Shown here: in pieces, positions 24,035 through 32,065 of the stretch
How the letters are laid out: every line of letters begins with the position of its first letter
How positions within the stretch are numbered: the first letter of the stretch is position 1
NCBI GenBank assembly: GCA_003567005.1
Contig: PXBF01000045.1
Span: forward strand, 1-40,500
DNA: 40,500 bases
Direction of reading: 5' to 3'
Source: PVC group bacterium
GTDB lineage: Bacteria > Verrucomicrobiota > Kiritimatiellia > UBA8416
The notes under the pieces: generated by a model
The model's input: only the letters and a program-made list of their open reading frames with translations
What the model was told of the DNA's origin: nothing
The model's database searches: none
Translations under genes and position numbers: made by a program

Positions 24035-24628
24035 TTACATGCCGGGGGCCGGGTTGGCAATCGTAACTCGTAATTCGGGATCAAACTGATCCCGGAGTAT
24101 GTTTTGAATGGCTGATAGGGTCATTCCGAAAGAGCTGGGGCAGGTGCTGCACGCACCTTGGTAGAAAACCGTTAGCAAATGGCTTTCCGTGTCAAATGAA
24201 ATCAATTTCAGTGCACCGCCGTGTGCATCAATGTAGGGCGTTACTGTTTCGTCGAGTATTTCACCAATAATATCGAGCTGGGGTGATGGTACGACAGGTG
24301 GACAATCTGCCTCTTCGTTTTCTTCTGATTCTACCTGGGGCGGTGTATAGCTGGGATCATGTTCCGAAATATACTTTTCTATGATGGCAGAGATGAGGGT
24401 TTCGAGTAAATACCAGCTACCCGTCCCATTCTGGGATACAGTGAGAACATTTCCACGCAGTAGGAGCTCGTCAACATGATCCAGTTCCAAAATATGTTTT
24501 ATCAAAGGGCCCCCCTCAAATGCTCCTGTCTTTGCGCGATATACGATAGCATCACCATTGCGCAGCTTCTGGTTTACGATGAACTTACGCGATCGGGGAT
24601 TGGGCGTCAGATCGATGGTGATATCCAT
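24035..24628 (-). CDS. nfu: Nfu/NifU-type Fe-S cluster carrier
   Basis: 197 residues from the ATG at 24628. A longer reading from 24694 overlaps sufU and lacks similarity. The N-terminal Nfu domain starts with LTPNPRSRKFIVNQKL, the family signature. An acidic linker (ESEENEEADCPP) leads to the C-terminal NifU-like domain, with YIDAHGGALKLISFD and the cluster-binding QGACSTCPSSFGMTLSAIQ (CxxC). The family receives [4Fe-4S] clusters from the SUF machinery and passes them to client enzymes such as the radical SAM proteins encoded nearby. It is the last SUF gene, 34 bases after sufU. Confidence 0.9.
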   Translation of the reverse strand: MDITIDLTPNPRSRKFIVNQKLRNGDAIVYRAKTGAFEGGPLIKHILELDHVDELLLRGNVLTVSQNGTGSWYLLETLISAIIEKYISEHDPSYTPPQVESEENEEADCPPVVPSPQLDIIGEILDETVTPYIDAHGGALKLISFDTESHLLTVFYQGACSTCPSSFGMTLSAIQNILRDQFDPELRVTIANPAPGM

Positions 24629-24662
24629 TTTTGTTTCTGTCCAGGTAATGTGAGTGGTAGTG

Positions 24663-25097
24663 TTAGTTATGATGAAGGACGTCATGCATGGCATGCCAAG
24701 ATAAGATGGCGCATTTCACTCTGGAAGGGAACTTCCAAACGCCAGAAAAAGCGGCTAGTTTCCCCATAGACTCATCTTGCGACTCTGGAGAACCTGGTTC
24801 TTTGACAAGCCTTTGAAAGTGTATGAAGAGTTCTTCGGCTTCCTGGATGGATTTGCCAATGATTGCATCGAGCATCAGTGATGTTGATGCTTTGGAAATG
24901 GCGCAGCCCGCTCCCTGAAAGGTTGCGTTCCTGATTATTCCTTGATCATCAATTTGTAAAAAAAGTTCATAGCTATCGCCACACAGCGGGTTGTCGGCCT
25001 TTATGTGGTGTGAATGTTGCTCGAGTTGGCCAAAATGGCGGGGGGCGCGACTATGATGCAAAATAATGTCTTGGTATAAATCTGCTGCTTGTGTCAT
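24663..25097 (-). CDS. sufU: SufU-type Fe-S scaffold/sulfur acceptor
   Basis: A 144-residue IscU-fold protein. The three cysteines of the family are NPLCGD, GAGCAISKAS and VKCAILSWHAM. The segment between the second and third is lengthened (about 60 residues, including LVKEPGSPESQDES), as in zinc-binding SufU proteins that accept sulfur from SufS. It overlaps sufS by 4 bases. The opening MTQAADLYQDIILHHSRAPR is typical of SufU. Confidence 0.92.
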   Translation of the reverse strand: MTQAADLYQDIILHHSRAPRHFGQLEQHSHHIKADNPLCGDSYELFLQIDDQGIIRNATFQGAGCAISKASTSLMLDAIIGKSIQEAEELFIHFQRLVKEPGSPESQDESMGKLAAFSGVWKFPSRVKCAILSWHAMHDVLHHN

Positions 25098-26311
25098 GCA
25101 AACACCTCAATAATCCGTTTCATACTATCCACGACTTTGATGATATCATTCTCCTCGTTATAAAGCGAGAAGGACAATCGTATGGTTGCCGGAACCTGAA
25201 AATGCTGCATGAGGGGTTGCGCGCAATGGTGCCCAGCACGTATGGCGATGCCGTCGTCATCAAACAGCGATCCTGCGTCATGTGGGTGTACGTTATCTAT
25301 AAGAAAGGACACGATTGCCATTTGTTGTCGGGGGGTTCCAATGAAACGCAAGCCGGGTATCTCGGCAAGCTTTTCTTGCGCAGATGCGACCAAAGCGGAT
25401 TCATGTTTCTGAATATCATGAAAAGGAACAGTAGCTAAGAAATTAATGGCCGCAGCAAGTCCAATTGCCCCTGCAATGTTAGGTGTTCCCGCTTCAAATT
25501 TGGCAGGCAAATCATTGAAAGTAGTCTTTTCGAATGTAACAGACTTAATCATATCGCCACCTGTCCGTGCGGGGGGTAGCTTTTCCAAGAGCGTTTCGCG
25601 TCCGTATAAAATACCAATGCCTGTGGGGCCAAACATTTTGTGTCCGGAACAAACGAGAAAATCACAGTCCAGTTCCTGCACATCCATTGGCATTGTCGCA
25701 ACGGCTTGCGCCGCATCTATGAGTGTCCATGCACCGATACGATGCGCCATCTGAATCATCTCTTTGATGGGTAGCACGGTTCCAATGGCATTGGATAGTG
25801 CAGAAAACGCTACGAGTTTCACGTTCGGAGTGAGCATTGCTTGAAAGGCTTCAAGGTCGATATCCCCTTTATCCGAAATGGGGGCAACGCGCAGTTCAAT
25901 GCCATGGTGGTCTCTTAGCATTTGCCAAGGCACAATATTGGCATGATGTTCTAGCTGGGTGATCAAGATCGCATCACCAGCTTGCAACATGCCGCGACTG
26001 AGACTTGTTGCCAGCAGGTTTATCCCGTCAGTCGTGCCCGCAGTAAAAATAATTTCAGTTGTACTTTTTGCATGCAGAAACTGTCGTGCTGTCTCACGGC
26101 TGCCTTCATAGGCCGCGGTGGCTTCTTCTCCGGGGGTATGCACGGAACGATGCACATTGGCTGAGCACTGGGCATAATATTGATAAACGGCATCAATAAC
26201 AGGTTGCGGCTTTAGCGTGGTTGATGCCGAATCCAGCCAGATCAGATTGTGCCCTTTTATTTTCTGCTGGAGCGCGGGAAAAACGTGTTTTGCCGGAAGG
26301 GTTGTGTTCAT
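25094..26311 (-). CDS. sufS: Cysteine desulfurase SufS
   Basis: A 405-residue PLP enzyme that takes sulfur from cysteine. The PLP-binding Lys is in CSGHKMFGPTGIGILYG, and the active-site Cys is in the short loop RAGHHCAQPLM, as in group II (SufS/NifS-like) desulfurases. Other family motifs are FTAGTTDGINLLATSL and QLEHHANIVPWQML. Full length. It starts 2 bases after sufD and overlaps sufU, its expected sulfur acceptor. Confidence 0.95.
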   Translation of the reverse strand: MNTTLPAKHVFPALQQKIKGHNLIWLDSASTTLKPQPVIDAVYQYYAQCSANVHRSVHTPGEEATAAYEGSRETARQFLHAKSTTEIIFTAGTTDGINLLATSLSRGMLQAGDAILITQLEHHANIVPWQMLRDHHGIELRVAPISDKGDIDLEAFQAMLTPNVKLVAFSALSNAIGTVLPIKEMIQMAHRIGAWTLIDAAQAVATMPMDVQELDCDFLVCSGHKMFGPTGIGILYGRETLLEKLPPARTGGDMIKSVTFEKTTFNDLPAKFEAGTPNIAGAIGLAAAINFLATVPFHDIQKHESALVASAQEKLAEIPGLRFIGTPRQQMAIVSFLIDNVHPHDAGSLFDDDGIAIRAGHHCAQPLMQHFQVPATIRLSFSLYNEENDIIKVVDSMKRIIEVFA

Positions 26312-26313
26312 GC

Positions 26314-27606
26314 TTAATCAAAGAAGGCTTTAACAGCCTGTTGCAATCTTGTTTGTTGGTATTCTGATGGTTGTTGATGAATAAGATCAACTACAAATGC
26401 GCGCGAAAGCATTGCCTTCGCTTCGTCGGTTGGTATACACCGTGATTGCAAATAAAACAACTCCAAAGGGTCCAGTTGGCCCACCGTTGCGCCATGGGAA
26501 CACTTGACGTCATCGTTATGAATCTGCAGCTCGGGTTTGGTGTCGATGACAGCATTCTGACTTCGCAAGAGGGTTTTGTTGAGTTGGTAGCCGTCTGTTC
26601 CCATCGCGCCTGGATGCACCTCCACAAGACCGTTGAAGACGGCGTGCGCGTGGTCATCGAGTACCCCCTTGTAAACCTGCCGGCTGTTACAGTAGGGCTT
26701 TCGATGCTCGATCACTGTATGGAAATCTGAGGTTTGCCGATCTCTTAGCAGGTATATACCATTCAGATGTGCTTCGCTGCCGCTTTCCTGGAGAGTTGCT
26801 GTCAGGTCATGTCGCGATAATGCTGCGCCTGTAGCCAGGTCAAGCGCATAGACGCATGCATCTTTGGCCACATTCAAGCGCGTTGTCGTGAATTGGTATG
26901 ACTTTGCATGCAGCCGCTGTTCGTGTGCATAGGTGACCTTGGATCCCGGGGCTAAGTCCAGATCCACGCAGGCCGTCCCAAAGGAAGGGACCTTGTCGCG
27001 ATTCCACTGTGTGAGGGTTAATTCGAGTTGGCTATGCTCACCAGCTTTTATATATACACGCGGGGCACTCATAACAGGGGAGCGTCCCATGCCGCCATAG
27101 ACGAGGTGTATGTGCAGCCGCAGGTTTGCCTCGGGGGTTACCTGCATGCATAGACCATCACTCCATAATGCACGATTCATGAGCGTGAAAATAGATTCGC
27201 GCCGGTAATTGGTTCGTTGTAGAACTGGTTTGATACAGTCCATGTTGGCAGGGTTCGATAATGCGCGTACATCTAGTCCTTCTGGCATGTCTTTTTCATC
27301 TACCTGCAGGTAGTGTCCATTCAGGAGGGTGAGGTGAGTCACATTTTCGCCACTTGGCTTGATCGCGGGATCATGTTCGTCGACCGTTTTGCCGGGGAGC
27401 GCCCATTCCATTTGGTTAAGTCCTGCTACATTTGTATACTTCCACTGTTCCTGTCCCTGTCCAGGGAGACCATTCGCCAGAACGATACCACGGCATACAT
27501 GGCGCTCTTCAGCCAACCAGTCTGGCAGACCCGTTGAGCCAACACCCACTTCTGCTTCGAAGAGCGAACTTAAGTTATCACTGAGAGGTATATTTTTGCG
27601 TTTCAT
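26314..27606 (-). CDS. sufD: SufD component of the SufBCD scaffold
   Basis: A 430-residue SufB/SufD-family beta-helix protein. The second half carries the family pattern: YKGVLDDHAHAVFNGLVEVHPGA, then KPELQIHNDDVKCSHGATVGQLDPLELFYLQSRCI, with the conserved His-Gly of the SufD interface. The ATG at 27606 is chosen because its ATGA overlaps the sufC stop; an upstream ATG at 27621 is inside sufC. The N-terminal part is less conserved, as usual. Confidence 0.92.
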   Translation of the reverse strand: MKRKNIPLSDNLSSLFEAEVGVGSTGLPDWLAEERHVCRGIVLANGLPGQGQEQWKYTNVAGLNQMEWALPGKTVDEHDPAIKPSGENVTHLTLLNGHYLQVDEKDMPEGLDVRALSNPANMDCIKPVLQRTNYRRESIFTLMNRALWSDGLCMQVTPEANLRLHIHLVYGGMGRSPVMSAPRVYIKAGEHSQLELTLTQWNRDKVPSFGTACVDLDLAPGSKVTYAHEQRLHAKSYQFTTTRLNVAKDACVYALDLATGAALSRHDLTATLQESGSEAHLNGIYLLRDRQTSDFHTVIEHRKPYCNSRQVYKGVLDDHAHAVFNGLVEVHPGAMGTDGYQLNKTLLRSQNAVIDTKPELQIHNDDVKCSHGATVGQLDPLELFYLQSRCIPTDEAKAMLSRAFVVDLIHQQPSEYQQTRLQQAVKAFFD

Positions 27607-28367
27607 GGTTGCCGTATCCAATCGTATCCTTGATTTTCAACTTCTTCGGCGAGCCTGTGGTCACCCGTGCGCTGGATTTTACCGTCAGCCAACACATGCA
27701 CGATATCTGGGGTAATGTAACGAAGCATGCGCTGATAGTGGGTAATTAACAGTGTGGCATTGCGTGGTGTCTTAAGTTTCTGTACCCCTTCTGCCACGAT
27801 ACGCAACGAATCTACATCCAGTCCGGAATCCGTTTCGTCGAGCAACGCCAGTTTTGGATTCAGAACTGCCATCTGCAGGATTTCATTACGCTTCTTCTCT
27901 CCACCGGAAAAATCCTGATTCACATCGCGCTCGAGGTACGATTCATCCATTTCGATGAGTTTGCGTTTTTCGGCCACGAGATTGCGAAACTCAATGGCAT
28001 CCAGTTCGGGAATACCTTGCGCGCGACACAGGGCATTGAAAGATGTTTGCATAAAATGCAAATTGCTGACGCCGGGCACTTCAACGGGGTATTGGAATGC
28101 CATAAAAAGTCCCGCTATAGCCCGTTCGTGTGGTTCCATTTCTATCAGATCCAGCCATTCGCCTTCATGCTGGTACAGGACGTTGCCTTCGGTCACCTCA
28201 TATTCGGGGTGTCCGGCCAGAACGCGCGCAAGTGTACTTTTGCCGGATCCATTGGGTCCCATCACGGCGTGCGTTTCGCCCTCGTTTACCTCCAAGTCGA
28301 TCCCCTTCAATATGATCGGTCCATCAACTACCCGCGCAACCAAACCTTCAATTTTTAATATGCTCAT
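27603..28367 (-). CDS. sufC: SufC ATPase of the SufBCD complex
   Basis: A 254-residue ABC-type ATPase. Walker A is GPNGSGKST, the signature is DFSGGEKKRNEILQ (SGGEKKR, typical of SufC), and Walker B is PKLALLDETDSGLDVDSL. The H-switch His is in LLITHYQRML. It drives conformational change of SufB-SufD during cluster assembly. It begins 5 bases after sufB and overlaps sufD. Confidence 0.96.
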   Translation of the reverse strand: MSILKIEGLVARVVDGPIILKGIDLEVNEGETHAVMGPNGSGKSTLARVLAGHPEYEVTEGNVLYQHEGEWLDLIEMEPHERAIAGLFMAFQYPVEVPGVSNLHFMQTSFNALCRAQGIPELDAIEFRNLVAEKRKLIEMDESYLERDVNQDFSGGEKKRNEILQMAVLNPKLALLDETDSGLDVDSLRIVAEGVQKLKTPRNATLLITHYQRMLRYITPDIVHVLADGKIQRTGDHRLAEEVENQGYDWIRQP

Positions 28368-28372
28368 AACGT

Positions 28373-29809
28373 TTATCCTACACTATGTTCCAGTTTCATT
28401 TCCAAAAGCTTTACAGCCTCCACCGAAAACTCTAACGGCAAGGTTTTAAAGACCTCCTTACAAAAGCCATTTACCAGTAGGGATACGGCAGCTTCCGCAT
28501 CGAGTCCGCGGCTTTGCAGATAGAAAAGTTGTTCATCGCTGATGCGCGAGGTGGTGGCCTCGTGCTCAATGATTGCACTGGGGTTGTGTACCTCCAGATA
28601 AGGAAAGGTGTTCGCGGTGCTTGTGTCACCCACCAGCATGGAGTCGCACTGTGAGAAGTTGCGGGCATTTTCGGCTCCAGGCGAAATCCGTACCAGTCCA
28701 CGGTAACTGTTGCGCGATTCCTCGCATGAAATACCTTTCGAAACAATGGTGCTACGGGTGTTTCTGCCAAGATGCACCATCTTCGTTCCGGTGTCGGCTT
28801 GCATACGATTGTTTGTCAAGGCTACGGAATAGAATTCGCCTACCGAGTCATGCCCTTTGAGGATGACGCTCGGGTACTTCCAGGTTATGGCGGAGCCTGC
28901 TTCTACCTGGGTCCAGGAAATATGGGAACGCTGTCCTTCGCAACGTCCGCGTTTGATGACGAAGTTGTAAATGCCGCCACGGCCCTCTTCGTCTCCGCCG
29001 TACCAGTTTTGGACAGTGGAATACTTGATCGAGGCATCATCGAGTGCGAGTAGTTCGACAATCGCGGCATGTAATTGGTTATTGTCGCGCATAGGCGCTG
29101 TGCAACCCTCCACGTACGAGACACTTGCTCCCTCTTCAGCAATGATGAGGGTTCTTTCGAATTGCCCGGTGTTCGATGCGTTGATGCGGAAGTATGTTGA
29201 TAGATCGATGGGGCATTTCACGCCTTTGGGTACATACACGAAGGAGCCATCTGAAAAGACGGCGGAATTCAATGCTGCATAGAAGTTGTCGGTTGGGGGC
29301 ACGACTCTTCCGAGGTATTTTTTGATTAATTCAGGATATTTCTGAGCTGCTTCGGAGAAGGAGCAAAAGATGATTCCTTGTTCTTCCAACATTTCCGAAT
29401 GCGTCGTACCAACGGATACGCTGTCAAACACTGCGTCGACCGCGACACCAGCTAGTCTTTCGCGTTCATGCAGGGGCACCCCTAAACGATCAAATGTGCG
29501 CAGCAGTTCGGGATCGACTTCATCGAGGCTTTTGGGCCCGTCCATTACAGATTTTGGCGCCGAGAAATAACTGATATCATCAAAGTCTATGGGAGGTATG
29601 TCGAGTGCAGCCCAATTGGGATGAGGCTGCTCTTTCCACCAACGGTACGCTTTGAGGCGAAAATCGAGCAAAAAAGGTGGCTCATTCTTCCGTGCTGAAA
29701 TTTGCCGGATGATATCTTCATTCAAACCTTTGGGAAAAGTCTCCTGCTCGATTTCGGTTACGAAACCGTGCTTGTACTGCCGATTCTTGTTTTGTAATGC
29801 TTCCGACAT
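28373..29809 (-). CDS. sufB: SufB core scaffold of Fe-S assembly
   Basis: 478 residues from the ATG at 29809, which has AAGGA about 7 bases upstream. The same frame stays open back to 30013 but that part crosses the promoter and overlaps a divergent gene. Family motifs are [51 protein letters not shown], and the C-terminal [25 protein letters not shown]. The conserved cysteine contexts, EGCTAPM and FSQCDSML, are kept. First gene of the operon; it builds the nascent cluster with SufC and SufD. Confidence 0.95.
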   Translation of the reverse strand: MSEALQNKNRQYKHGFVTEIEQETFPKGLNEDIIRQISARKNEPPFLLDFRLKAYRWWKEQPHPNWAALDIPPIDFDDISYFSAPKSVMDGPKSLDEVDPELLRTFDRLGVPLHERERLAGVAVDAVFDSVSVGTTHSEMLEEQGIIFCSFSEAAQKYPELIKKYLGRVVPPTDNFYAALNSAVFSDGSFVYVPKGVKCPIDLSTYFRINASNTGQFERTLIIAEEGASVSYVEGCTAPMRDNNQLHAAIVELLALDDASIKYSTVQNWYGGDEEGRGGIYNFVIKRGRCEGQRSHISWTQVEAGSAITWKYPSVILKGHDSVGEFYSVALTNNRMQADTGTKMVHLGRNTRSTIVSKGISCEESRNSYRGLVRISPGAENARNFSQCDSMLVGDTSTANTFPYLEVHNPSAIIEHEATTSRISDEQLFYLQSRGLDAEAAVSLLVNGFCKEVFKTLPLEFSVEAVKLLEMKLEHSVG

Positions 29810-29851
29810 CTTGATCCTTTCCTTCCCCATTCGCGCGTCAAATGACAGATT

Positions 29852-29880
29852 TATAAACGCGCACCATAAATAAGTCAAAA
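29852..29880 (-). promoter_or_regulatory. Promoter of the SUF operon
   Basis: On the minus strand, TTGACT (29880-29875), a 17-base spacer and TATAAA (29857-29852) give a near-consensus sigma70 promoter about 43 bases upstream of the sufB ATG. Just upstream lies the palindrome CTATTT-aac-AAATAG (29886-29900), placed where a regulator could touch the -35. No named Fe-S repressor site could be identified. Confidence 0.65.
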
Positions 29881-29927
29881 AAAACCTATTTAACAAATAG
29901 CGTTGATTCTTCGTGTCGAAGCAAGTA

Positions 29928-30428
29928 ATGCTTACAGCTATTTCTGATATCACGCAGAAAAAATTCAAATCAGTGATGGGTCGTTTTGCCACAGGGGTGA
30001 CGGTGATAGCCACTGGTTGGGGGGAGCGGCTTTACGCGATGACTGCCAATGCGGTAACATCGGTTTCGTTGGACCCATTGCGAATGCTGGTCTGCATCAC
30101 GAATGAGAGCCACTGCTTAGCTGCGATACGGCGTGAAGGAACTTTTTCTGTTAATATCTTGCGCGAAGATCAAGTTGCCTTGTCGGTTTATTTTTCTGGT
30201 TACTGGAAGGGAGCTGGGGCACCCGCTTTTCGGTTTGCTCCGTGGGAGGGTGGAGCGCGCCTACACGGAGCAGTGGCTTCGATTGGATGTGACGTTACGG
30301 AAATACATGCCAGCGGCGATCATAAAATTGTAATTGGGGATGTACGGGGGATTTATGTTGGGGCGGGGGGAAGTCCTTTGATCTATGCGCAGTCACGCTA
30401 TCATTATCTAGGTCCCGAAATTTCATGA
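29928..30428 (+). CDS. Flavin reductase-like FMN-binding protein
   Basis: A 166-residue flavin reductase-like (split-barrel) protein. The signature [39 protein letters not shown] is the family's FMN-binding region, followed by [10 protein letters not shown] and a final RYHYLG. The family reduces or binds FMN, often as the reductase of a two-component oxygenase, though some members are rubredoxin-linked oxidoreductases. The ATG at 29928 is favoured; a GTG at 29913 is also in frame. It is divergent from sufB and shares its 120-base control region. Confidence 0.85.
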   Translation: MLTAISDITQKKFKSVMGRFATGVTVIATGWGERLYAMTANAVTSVSLDPLRMLVCITNESHCLAAIRREGTFSVNILREDQVALSVYFSGYWKGAGAPAFRFAPWEGGARLHGAVASIGCDVTEIHASGDHKIVIGDVRGIYVGAGGSPLIYAQSRYHYLGPEIS

Positions 30429-30487
30429 TTTATAGGTTAGTAGGGGCACTTTGGCTGCCCAGATGATGCAGGGCGTGAAACTTGTGT

Positions 30488-30520
30488 GGGAGTGCGTGGG
30501 TATGGGAGTATGTGAGGGGG
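30488..30520 (+). repeat. G-run cluster, weak G-quadruplex candidate
   Basis: Four G-runs (30488-30490, 30498-30500, 30504-30506, 30516-30520) are separated by 7, 3 and 9 bases on the plus strand. The motif is loose and could simply be compositional. It lies in the repeat-rich convergent gap. Confidence 0.25.
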
Positions 30521-30532
30521 ATGGAACTGCCT

Positions 30533-30596
30533 TTGTCTCGCACTTTGTCTCGCACCTTGTCCAAATCGACGAAGTGCGAGACAAGGTGCGAGACAA
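30533..30596. repeat. Nested double inverted repeat in a convergent intergenic region
   Basis: Two direct copies of TTGTCTCGCAC (30533-30543 and 30545-30555) are followed by two copies of the reverse complement GTGCGAGACAA (30574-30584 and 30586-30596). The 23-base arms pair at 22 of 23 positions, with one G-T wobble, around an 18-base loop. It sits between two genes that end toward each other, the flavin reductase and the ROK kinase. It could act as a two-way terminator or be a REP-type mobile repeat. The rest of the 255-base gap holds no gene. Confidence 0.85.
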
Positions 30597-30634
30597 GGTA
30601 TCCAATTTTTCGGCGATCTCGTGGTCCGAAAAAA

Positions 30635-30655
30635 GTCTGCGGTCTGTGGTCTGAA
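30635..30655. repeat. Three tandem GTCTGNN heptamers
   Basis: GTCTGCG, GTCTGTG and GTCTGAA follow one another without a gap, 39 bases after the large inverted repeat. A related GGTCCGAA stretch precedes them. This may be the edge of the same repeat family or an independent short tandem repeat. Confidence 0.7.
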
Positions 30656-30683
30656 CTTGAAGTTACAACCTAGGTACTGGTGA

Positions 30684-31568
30684 TCAGATACCGATAAAGG
30701 CTGCGCCAAAAACGCCAGCGCTGTCGCCTTGTGTGTGTTTGACAATAGGTGTTTCCAGACTGTCGCTAAAAACCTGGCGTTCGACCTCTTTAATGCCTTC
30801 TGCGTATATGGCTTCAAAATTAGAAAAGCCCCCTCCCAAAATAACAATGTCTGGATCGAGTACGGCGATCAAGTTTGCCATAGCAGTTCCGAATCGAACA
30901 AAGAAGTGGTTGAAAAATTCTACAGCCCGTGGTTCGCCCGCAAAATAATCCTTTTGCACCTCTGGTAGCGGTTTGGGGTCATCGTACCATTTTGCATACA
31001 TTTTGGTGAGTCCGCCGCCGCTGATAAAGGTTTCAATGCAACCACGTGCGCCGCAGTAGCATTCTGGGCCATTCGGATCAATGGACATGTGCCCCCATTC
31101 TCCCCCAATGGCCTGTAGGCCGGTATGTGCTTTGCCGTCGATTACAAGTCCGCCACCGCATCCGGTTCCCATGATGACACCGAATACCATATGTTTGTCT
31201 TTACCGGGGCCGAGCATGGCTTCGGCCATGGCGAAGCAATTTGCGTCGTTTTGCACAGCAATGGAGCGTCCGAGTGCTTTTTCGAGGTCTTTTTTTAATG
31301 GTTTGCCATTCATGATAACGGCATTTGAGTTTTTCAAAAGACCGCTACGGGGCGAAATGGCCCCGGGGGTTCCTATGCCTAAGGTATGCTCAGCGCCCTT
31401 GATGTCCTTGACCATGCGTTGATACAAGCGGTGGATGTTGTGAATGATCTGGTCGTATCCTTTTTCCTGCTCGGTTGGTATGCGTTCACGGAAAAGCACA
31501 TCAGAGTTGGTGTTGAGTACGACGCCTTCGATTTTGGTCCCGCCGAGGTCAATGCCGAGCTTATACAT
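30684..31568 (-). CDS. ROK-family sugar kinase
   Basis: A 294-residue ROK kinase (glucokinase, fructokinase or N-acetylhexosamine kinase class). The phosphate motif LGIDLGGTKIEG is at residues 4-15. AVQNDANCFAMAEA carries the catalytic Asp, MGTGCGGGLVIDG is the second phosphate loop, and GEWGHMSIDPNGPECYCGARGCIETF holds the His and three Cys of the ROK zinc site. No DNA-binding domain is present, so it is an enzyme rather than a NagC-type repressor. Sugar specificity cannot be read. It follows a small membrane protein gene by 22 bases. Confidence 0.9.
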   Translation of the reverse strand: MYKLGIDLGGTKIEGVVLNTNSDVLFRERIPTEQEKGYDQIIHNIHRLYQRMVKDIKGAEHTLGIGTPGAISPRSGLLKNSNAVIMNGKPLKKDLEKALGRSIAVQNDANCFAMAEAMLGPGKDKHMVFGVIMGTGCGGGLVIDGKAHTGLQAIGGEWGHMSIDPNGPECYCGARGCIETFISGGGLTKMYAKWYDDPKPLPEVQKDYFAGEPRAVEFFNHFFVRFGTAMANLIAVLDPDIVILGGGFSNFEAIYAEGIKEVERQVFSDSLETPIVKHTQGDSAGVFGAAFIGI

Positions 31569-31590
31569 CGTTTGTTAATCTCCCCTTGTT

Positions 31591-31812
31591 TTAACGGAGT
31601 TGCGAGTTGCGAAATGCGGCGAGTGCTGTCCACAGAATCGCAAGCGCAGAGAGGGTGATGCCACTATTACGTAACGAAATGAGATATTCAGGTACGCCTA
31701 CTTCTTTGGAAAGAAAATGTCCACCTATGGCAGTCATAGTCAATCCGAATGCTAAGGCAACGATACCGATAGCGAGCAGGATTTTTACTTCTTTTTTTGA
31801 AAACTGAGGCAT
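31591..31812 (-). CDS. Small two-helix membrane protein, unknown
   Basis: 73 residues from the ATG at 31812: MPQFSKKEVKILLAIGIVAL, then a first helix to about residue 24, a short loop, and a second helix (NSGITLSALAILWTALAAF). Positive residues at the start suggest the N-terminus faces inside. The frame also extends upstream to 31926, but that part is poor and crosses the inverted repeat at 31896. No family recognised. It shares a strand with the ROK kinase and may be its upstream partner. Confidence 0.5.
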   Translation of the reverse strand: MPQFSKKEVKILLAIGIVALAFGLTMTAIGGHFLSKEVGVPEYLISLRNSGITLSALAILWTALAAFRNSQLR

Positions 31813-31895
31813 GGTGCTATTCGGAGTTTGATTTTTTAATATGTGCTGCAATTGACACAAGAATGTATCGTTCATCGATATAAAATGAATAAAGC

Positions 31896-31913
31896 CTGAG
31901 TGTGCGCACTCAG
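31896..31913. promoter_or_regulatory. Perfect inverted repeat upstream of the small membrane protein and the HtrA-like pair
   Basis: CTGAGTG-tgcg-CACTCAG has 7-base perfect arms and a 4-base centre. It lies about 85 bases upstream of the minus-strand ATG at 31812 and 153 bases before the plus-strand ATG at 32066. A TTGACT on the minus strand (about 31925-31920) is adjacent, but no good -10 follows at standard spacing. Likely a regulator site or a small stem. Confidence 0.4.
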
Positions 31914-32065
31914 CGGGAAAAGTCAATATTTTGTTGCGTTCTTTATCTTTGAGAGGCGATTACGCAGGTACGAGCAAAGAACATAAATAATCTTTTTTGC
32001 GACCTGAAGTCATGCTAGGATCATGGTTCTGTATTTTTCCGCAATCCTGTTATTGAGAGAATCGT

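Noticed and set aside
29810..30013. Upstream extension of the sufB frame by 68 codons
   Set aside because: It would cross the promoter and the divergent flavin reductase start, and the extra residues do not resemble SufB; the ATG at 29809 has a good ribosome site.
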